From Aldehydirespirator sp965205155 (GTDB lineage Bacteria; Actinomycetota; Acidimicrobiia; Acidimicrobiales; Aldehydirespiratoraceae), in contig OZ242033.1 of assembly GCA_965205155.1 (NCBI GenBank), positions 744,001 through 808,000 on the forward strand: a stretch of DNA of 64,000 bases, in the 5' to 3' direction. The notes beneath the pieces were generated by a model. That model worked only from the letters and a program-made list of their open reading frames with translations, was not told the origin of the DNA and did no database searches. Below are positions 59,209 through 64,000 of this stretch, one piece after another (position 1 is the stretch's first letter; every line of letters begins with the position of its first letter). Made by a program: the position numbers and the translations under genes.

Positions 59209-60642
59209 GTGCTACCCCGAGACGCACCCGGACCTGAAGATCGCGATGTCGGAAGGCCGCGGCGAATCGCGATCGTCGGTGGGGGTGTCTCCGGGCTCGG
59301 GGCCGCATGGGCGCTGAATCATCATCCGGATCGCTTCGACGTCCGGCTCTTCGAGGCTTCCGGCCAGATCGGTGGCAACGCCATCACGGTCGACATGCCC
59401 CAGGACGATGGCACATCGATCCCCTTCGACATATCGGTCACGGCCTGCATCCCGTCGGTGTACGACCACATCCTGCTGTTGATGGAGCAGTTCGGCATCG
59501 AGCTGCTCGATACCCGGTTCAGCTACAGCGTCAAGTACGGAGGGCGCGTCTATGCCCACGACTTCGATTCCGACATCAGGGAGCAGTTGCAGCACGAGAT
59601 CGCCAAGTTCCAGCGCCTGCTGCGACGCCTGCAGTGGTTCGGTTGGCTGAGCCGCTCGCAGTCCAAGGCACTGAACGCTCTCAACCCCTTCAACTACATC
59701 AGCATGGGGACGGTGCTGAACCTCGGCGGCTTCTCCGGGGACTTCAGGTACAAGATCCTGAAGCCCATGTTCGTCAACTTCCTCATGGCGACGAACGTGT
59801 TCGACATGCCGGCCGCGCTGTTCGCCCGGTATCTCGAGTTCTTCGACATCGAGTCGGCTACGCCCATGCAGACCTGGGACCAGGGGACGCGGCGCATATA
59901 CGAGCATCTCTCGGCCGGCTTTCGAGACAGGATCTACCTGAACCGGCCTGTTCAGAAGGTGTACCGGTCGGCATCCGGTGTCGTCGTCGAGGATGGAGCC
60001 GGTGTCCGCGAGACCTTCGACGAGGTGATCCTGGCGTGCAACGCCAACCAGGCCCTGATGATTCTCGACAAGCCGACGGGCCTGGAGCGCTACCTGCTCT
60101 CGTCGATTCGCTATGAGAGCGAACTCCACAACCACACCGTGGTCCACTCCGACTCGTCGGTCCTCCCCGACAATGAGGTGAAGCCGCTCACAACCCGCAG
60201 CAACCACATCGAGCAGTACGGGGCGAGACCGGACAACTACGAGATCACCTACATCATGCACAACCAGCAGCCGTGGGTGAACCAGTCCGACAAGCCCTGC
60301 CTGGTCACCTACAACCCGATCAGTCCCATCGACGAGCGCAAGATCATCAAGAAGTGGTGGTTCCAGCACATCGTCCACGACGTACGCCACATGGCAGTGC
60401 TCGTCAGCCTGTTCCGCTTCATCCAGGGCAGGAGACGGACCTGGCACTGCGGCGCCCATACGCTGATCAACAGCCAGGAGACCTGCTTCGTCACCGGGCT
60501 GGCAGCTGCGACACAGCTCGGTGCCGACTATCCCTTCGATGATCCCGCAGCCAAGCGGTCATTCAACTTCTACGGCAGCATCCTGTACGGCTCGCGATTC
60601 CGCAAGGTGTCGATCTCGGGGCGTGCCGTGGAGGCGGCGTGA
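59209..60642 (+). CDS. FAD-dependent amine-oxidase-like oxidoreductase (Rv0449c-like)
   Basis: This 477-residue flavoprotein begins with the dinucleotide motif RRIAIVGGGVSGLGAAWALN and FEASGQIGGNAITVDMPQDD. The features SVTACIPSVYDHILLLMEQF and WHCGAHTLINSQETCFVTGL match the amine-oxidase-like flavoprotein that is usually next to DUF1365 and a cyclopropane-fatty-acid synthase in mycobacteria and proteobacteria. Here those partners are absent and the DUF1295 protein follows, overlapping by GTGA. The GTG at 59209 is the only start that includes the dinucleotide-binding strand. Function inferred as lipid modification. Confidence 0.87.
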   Translation: MLPRDAPGPEDRDVGRPRRIAIVGGGVSGLGAAWALNHHPDRFDVRLFEASGQIGGNAITVDMPQDDGTSIPFDISVTACIPSVYDHILLLMEQFGIELLDTRFSYSVKYGGRVYAHDFDSDIREQLQHEIAKFQRLLRRLQWFGWLSRSQSKALNALNPFNYISMGTVLNLGGFSGDFRYKILKPMFVNFLMATNVFDMPAALFARYLEFFDIESATPMQTWDQGTRRIYEHLSAGFRDRIYLNRPVQKVYRSASGVVVEDGAGVRETFDEVILACNANQALMILDKPTGLERYLLSSIRYESELHNHTVVHSDSSVLPDNEVKPLTTRSNHIEQYGARPDNYEITYIMHNQQPWVNQSDKPCLVTYNPISPIDERKIIKKWWFQHIVHDVRHMAVLVSLFRFIQGRRRTWHCGAHTLINSQETCFVTGLAAATQLGADYPFDDPAAKRSFNFYGSILYGSRFRKVSISGRAVEAA

Positions 60643-61415
60643 GCGCTATAGGCCTGGCCGCGCTGGTGGCCGGTGTGCTGATGGCCGGTTGCTGGCTGGT
60701 GAGCCTGCCCAGGCGCGACGTGTCGATCGTCGATCCGCTGTGGCCGATGGTGTTCGTGGCCGTGGCCTGGTCGTTGTGGCTGTGGAGCGACGGGAGCGAC
60801 AGCGGTCGGGCATGGTTGATGCTGGTGATGGTGTCCGCCTGGGGCCTGCGATTGGGCGCCCACCTCACCGCTCGCAAGTGGGGCGAGCCCGAGGACTTCC
60901 GCTACCAGGCCCTCAGGCGGCGACTGCCGCCGTTCTGGCTGTGGAGCCTGCTGGTCGTGTTCATCCTTCAGGCCGGGCTGGCGGTAGTGGTGTCACTGCC
61001 GGTCCAGGCGGTGCTGGGCGATCCCGATCCGTCACCGCTCGGTTGGCTGGACTGGGTGGGAGCGGCGGTCTGGGCGGTGGGGCTGGCCTTCGAGTCGGTG
61101 GGCGACGAGCAGCTGCGCCGCTTCAAGGCCGACGAAGCCAACCGGGGCTCCGTCATGGACCGGGGCCTGTGGCGCTATAGCCGCCACCCCAACTACTTCG
61201 GCGACAGCGTGGTGTGGTGGGGCATCTGGCTGGTCGCCGGAGCGGCCGGGGGGTGGTGGACCGTCGCCGGGCCGCTGCTCATGACGATCCTGCTGCTGAA
61301 GGTCTCGGGGGTGACCGTGCTGGAGCGCAGGATGGGCGAGCGCCGCCCCGGTTACGCCCGGTATGTGGCCCGCACCAGCGCCTTCGTACCGATGCCGCCC
61401 CGCGGACGAGTCTGA
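60639..61415 (+). CDS. DUF1295 (steroid 5-alpha-reductase C-terminal-like) membrane protein
   Basis: This 258-residue integral membrane protein has about six helices and the DUF1295 signature GLWRYSRHPNYFGDSVVWWG near residue 180, with ERRMGERRPGYARYVARTSA at the end. The fold is that of isoprenylcysteine methyltransferase/5-alpha reductase. It is co-translated with the flavoprotein upstream (4-bp overlap). DUF1295 proteins accompany cyclopropane or furan fatty-acid genes elsewhere, so a role in fatty-acyl chain modification is a reasonable inference. Confidence 0.9.
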   Translation: MSAIGLAALVAGVLMAGCWLVSLPRRDVSIVDPLWPMVFVAVAWSLWLWSDGSDSGRAWLMLVMVSAWGLRLGAHLTARKWGEPEDFRYQALRRRLPPFWLWSLLVVFILQAGLAVVVSLPVQAVLGDPDPSPLGWLDWVGAAVWAVGLAFESVGDEQLRRFKADEANRGSVMDRGLWRYSRHPNYFGDSVVWWGIWLVAGAAGGWWTVAGPLLMTILLLKVSGVTVLERRMGERRPGYARYVARTSAFVPMPPRGRV

Positions 61416-61625
61416 CGCACCGGGGACGATCGTGGAGGTGGCGGTCGCCTCCGAGGCGTTCCCGACCCTGGTGGCGGCCGTGCTCCGCTAGTCTCCAAAT
61501 CCCAAGATCGCGGCTTCACTGCGCATTTCGCGCCGTGATTCGCGCAAACCTCCGCCCTCGTGGGACATGCGCGAATTACAAGCGCCGAGGTCAGAGGCTA
61601 CGGCTCTGAGAGACTTGGAACGGAT

Positions 61626-62765
61626 ATGGATGACATCACCCGCCATCATGCGGTGGAATGGGTGGGCGCAGCCGACGTCGTCGAGGAGCCCGGCGGCGTC
61701 CGGCCCACCCGGGTGCCGCCGCGGTCCCGCTACCAACTGGACATCCACACGGCGTTCGTGGCGCAAATGTGCTCGGGCATCCGGGCCTGCTTTCGCACCG
61801 ACTCGTCCGCGGTGGAGCTCGAAGTCGACCCGGTGCGTGTGCAGATTGACGGGATCGAGCCGGAGCCCGCCCGTTTCGACCTGGTGGTCGACGGCGAGCT
61901 CGCAGACGGCGCTGAGACCGGCGCCGGGACGGTGATCGCGTCCGACACCAAGAACTTCGACGACATGAGTATCGAGAACCGCGGGCCGGCCACGATCTGC
62001 TTCAGAGGGCTGCCCGCCGGGATGAAGTCGGTCGAAGTGTGGCTTCCCCACACGGCCCTGTTGACGGTGCGGCGGTTGGCGGTCGCGGCCGGGTCGACGG
62101 TGGAGCCCTCGGTGCAGCCCGCGGCCTGGATCCACTACGGCAGTTCCATCAGCCACTGCTCGGCGGCCGACCGGCCCACCAACGTCTGGCCCGCGGTCGC
62201 GGCCCGCGCCGGCGGGAACCGCCTGTCCCTCATCAACCTCGGTTTTTCGGGCGAGTGCCACACCGACCAGTTCGTGGCCCGCTTCATCCGCGACCGCGAC
62301 GCATCGCTCATCTCGCTCAAGCTCGGGATCAACTCGCTGGAGACGTTCCGCGAGCGGACCTTCCGCTCCGCGGTCCACGGATTCCTCGACACCGTGCGCG
62401 ACGGCCACCCTGTCACACCCGTCGTCGTGTGCTCGCCGATCTACAGCCCCGACCGGGAGGCGCATCCCGACGCGGCCGCCGGACAGCATCACCCGGCGGC
62501 GCGCGATCCGTACGTGCCGCCGCTGACCACCCGGGAATGCCGGACCATCCTCGCCGGCGTCGTCGCCGGCCGGGTCGCCCACGGCGACGAGCATCTCCAC
62601 TACCTCGACGGTCTGGAGCTGTTCGGCCCCGACGACATCGAGGACCTGCCCGACAGGCTCCACCCCAACGCCGCCGGCTACATGCGGATGGGCGAGCGGT
62701 TCGCAGCCAAGGTGCTGGGTCCCGACGGCCTGATGCGCGTGCCGGAAACACCCAGTGCCGGATGA
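61626..62765 (+). CDS. SGNH/GDSL-family hydrolase with N-terminal beta-sandwich
   Basis: This 379-residue protein has an N-terminal domain of about 170 residues (DIHTAFVAQMCSGIRACFRT, VDGIEPEPARFDLVV-like) and a C-terminal SGNH esterase: nucleophile block WIHYGSSISHCSAA, block II LGFSGECHTDQF, block III LKLGINSLETF and the catalytic Asp-His block DRLHPNAAGYMRMG. It resembles carbohydrate-esterase-like GDSL enzymes. No signal peptide is seen. ATG 61626 is the likely start. It lies after a 210-bp gap in which I see no gene. Confidence 0.88.
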   Translation: MDDITRHHAVEWVGAADVVEEPGGVRPTRVPPRSRYQLDIHTAFVAQMCSGIRACFRTDSSAVELEVDPVRVQIDGIEPEPARFDLVVDGELADGAETGAGTVIASDTKNFDDMSIENRGPATICFRGLPAGMKSVEVWLPHTALLTVRRLAVAAGSTVEPSVQPAAWIHYGSSISHCSAADRPTNVWPAVAARAGGNRLSLINLGFSGECHTDQFVARFIRDRDASLISLKLGINSLETFRERTFRSAVHGFLDTVRDGHPVTPVVVCSPIYSPDREAHPDAAAGQHHPAARDPYVPPLTTRECRTILAGVVAGRVAHGDEHLHYLDGLELFGPDDIEDLPDRLHPNAAGYMRMGERFAAKVLGPDGLMRVPETPSAG

Positions 62766-62806
62766 CGGCCATCTCCAATGACACGATCGCGGTACTGCAC
62801 GTCGGT

Positions 62807-62902
62807 TCAGCGGTCACCCTGTCGGGCCAGCAGCATCGTGTGTTGCGGCCAGCTCTTCGCGGTGTGGTCGATCAACTCGGCGAGCGTCTCGGGTGGCGTC
62901 AC
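62807..62902 (-). CDS. 31-residue reading frame with a strong ribosome-binding site
   Basis: A GTG at 62902 opens VTPPETLAELIDHTAKSWPQ and stops at 62807. It is preceded by GGAGGAGGG at good spacing and overlaps by GTGA the end of another short frame (ending VVDRLSENGTLVDLEEGS) that lies in phase with, and downstream of, the P450 stop. These may be the eroded remains of a gene downstream of the P450 or a tiny genuine peptide. Function unknown. The rest of the 62766-63069 gap shows nothing else convincing. Confidence 0.3.
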   Translation of the reverse strand: MTPPETLAELIDHTAKSWPQHTMLLARQGDR

Positions 62903-63069
62903 GATCCCTCCTCCAGATCGACAAGGGTGCCGTTCTCGCTGAGCCGATCGACGACGAGCTTCCCCTGCTCGTGGAGCATTGCGGCGTAGTGGCCGGTGGC
63001 CGCGTCGGCTGGGAGTCGGCGGACGAGTCGAAGTTCGTCATCGTGCCGAGGCCGTGGGCCGGGCGGCGC

Positions 63070-64000
63070 TCACGTCGACCTCTGCCCTGGGGCGAAAGAG
63101 ACCGGCAGGCTTGTCCATCCCGTGACATTGCTGCTGTGGAAGCGCATCTTCTGCTCGTGGTCGACTTCGTAGTCGCCAATCCGCTTGTGGATCTGCTCGA
63201 GTGCGATCCTGCCTTCCAGCCGAGCGAGCGCGGCGCCGAGACAGAAGTGGGCACCGTAGCCGAAGGCAAGGTGCCGCTCGGGACGACGGTGGATGTCGAA
63301 GACTTCGGCGGTTGGACCGAACTCTCGCTCATCGTGATTGGCTGCGCCGATCAATAGGAGCGCCGAGTCACCCTTGCGCATGACCTCGCCGTGCATTTCG
63401 AGATCGCGGGTCAGCGTGCGGTGCATGTACTGCGTCGAGCTGTGGTAGCGAAGCACCTCTTCGACGACGCCAGGGATGAGCGACGGATCGTCGACGACTT
63501 CGGCGCGTTGGTCTGGGTGCCGGCTGAGGAGCTCGACCGCGTTGGCCGTCATATTCTTCGTCGTCTCGTGTCCCGCGATCACGAAGAGAACGCAGAAGCC
63601 GAGAAGCTCGTCGTCGGGCAGATCCTCGAGGCTTGCCAAGTCGGAAAGCAGCCCCTCACCCTCACCGGTGCGGCGCGAGGGGAGGTCGTCGATGAAGTAG
63701 GTGAGCAGATCGAACATCCCCGCGATCGCCTCGTCGGGGAGTTGTATCGAGCCGTCCTTTCGGATGAGGATCTTGTCGGCGTGATTCCGTAGCGCAGCGC
63801 GGTCGGCCCCGGGGATGCCCAACACCGCCGAGATGACATCCATCGGGAACGGACCCGTCAGGTCTTCGACGAGATCACACGCCCCGGACTCGATGAAGTC
63901 ATCAATGTAACCATCGACGATGTGACGTGCCACGCCCTCCATCACTGCCACACGTCGCCCGGTGAACACGCGGCTGACCAGCTTGCGCAGCCGGGTGTGC
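63070..64000 (-). CDS. Cytochrome P450, partial (cut by window edge)
   Basis: The C-terminal 310 residues or so of a P450 are visible. The I-helix is VIAGHETTKNMT, ExxR is EEVLR and the haem loop FGYGAHFCLGAALARLEG carries the cysteine ligand. The N-terminus continues past 64000. The frame reads HTRLRKLVSRVFTGRR at the edge, the conserved C-helix region. GAH in the loop and the helix pattern resemble fatty-acid/steroid P450s of actinobacteria. It is the third P450 of the window. Confidence 0.93.
   Translation of the reverse strand, partial: HTRLRKLVSRVFTGRRVAVMEGVARHIVDGYIDDFIESGACDLVEDLTGPFPMDVISAVLGIPGADRAALRNHADKILIRKDGSIQLPDEAIAGMFDLLTYFIDDLPSRRTGEGEGLLSDLASLEDLPDDELLGFCVLFVIAGHETTKNMTANAVELLSRHPDQRAEVVDDPSLIPGVVEEVLRYHSSTQYMHRTLTRDLEMHGEVMRKGDSALLLIGAANHDEREFGPTAEVFDIHRRPERHLAFGYGAHFCLGAALARLEGRIALEQIHKRIGDYEVDHEQKMRFHSSNVTGWTSLPVSFAPGQRST

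Noticed and set aside
63046..63072. A possible fourth copy of the 48-bp dispersed repeat
   Set aside because: Only about 20 bp around GAGGCCGTGG resemble the repeat and the rest differs, so it may be chance in GC-rich DNA.

Overview
The window is about 64 kb of GC-rich, densely packed DNA. Genes often overlap by 4 bp (GTGA or ATGA), GTG starts are common, and GC at third codon positions is high. The gene content (many acyl-CoA synthetases and dehydrogenases, LLM-type F420/flavin oxidoreductases, P450s, metal-dependent amidohydrolases, CaiB-type CoA transferases and MFS pumps) suggests a heterotrophic actinobacterium, most likely of the Acidimicrobiia. That placement is inference from gene content only. 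I saw no rRNA, tRNA, CRISPR array, IS element or phage gene.

Layout. 1-9.2 kb: an FtsX-type permease tail, acyl-CoA synthetase, amidohydrolase, CoA transferase, P450, a tandem pair of tiny membrane proteins and two acyl-CoA dehydrogenases. 9.3-20.8 kb: a long co-directional run encoding a three-subunit molybdenum hydroxylase, a branched-chain-type ABC importer (binding lipoprotein, fused LivH-LivM permease, two ATPases), a cysteine-less SCP2-type thiolase with a DUF35 partner, and a thioesterase. It looks like uptake and side-chain degradation of one organic acid or ring compound. 20.8-34.5 kb: two MFS transporters, enoyl-CoA hydratase, a sugar-acid-like set (class II aldolase, 2-hydroxyacid dehydrogenase, FGGY kinase), an LLM enzyme, a third tiny membrane protein, two amidohydrolases, an acyl-CoA ligase and a P450. 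34.5-37.4 kb: an overlapping three-gene envelope-lipid operon (acyltransferase, PAP2 phosphatase, UPF0104 flippase-like). 37.5-45.2 kb: an APH-type kinase with acyl-CoA dehydrogenase (ACAD10/11-like), DUF4202, beta-lactamase-like hydrolase, three LLM enzymes and a carboxymuconolactone-decarboxylase-like protein.

45.2-56.7 kb is the most distinctive part, a catabolic island. It holds a lipoprotein cytochrome c and a 4-TM membrane protein, three small VOC proteins, a NitT/TauT-type ABC binding protein and permease without an ATPase, an SRPBCC protein, an LLM monooxygenase, a 2-oxoglutarate/Fe(II) dioxygenase, a cytosine-deaminase-like amidohydrolase, a divergent acyl-CoA-dehydrogenase-like protein, a phytoene-desaturase-like flavoprotein and an XRE-cupin regulator. 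Three divergent intergenic regions in it carry the same 21-bp palindromic element overlapping promoters. I read this as one regulon, probably controlled by the XRE-cupin protein, degrading an unidentified, perhaps nitrogen-containing, substrate.

56.8-64 kb: a PLP decarboxylase between two decayed gene ends, a MazEF-like pair, a flavin amine-oxidase-like protein with a DUF1295 protein, an SGNH hydrolase and the C-terminal part of a further P450. A 48-bp dispersed repeat occurs in three unrelated intergenic regions, and three members of a 66-81-residue membrane-protein family occur at two places, two of them behind apparent leaderless promoters.
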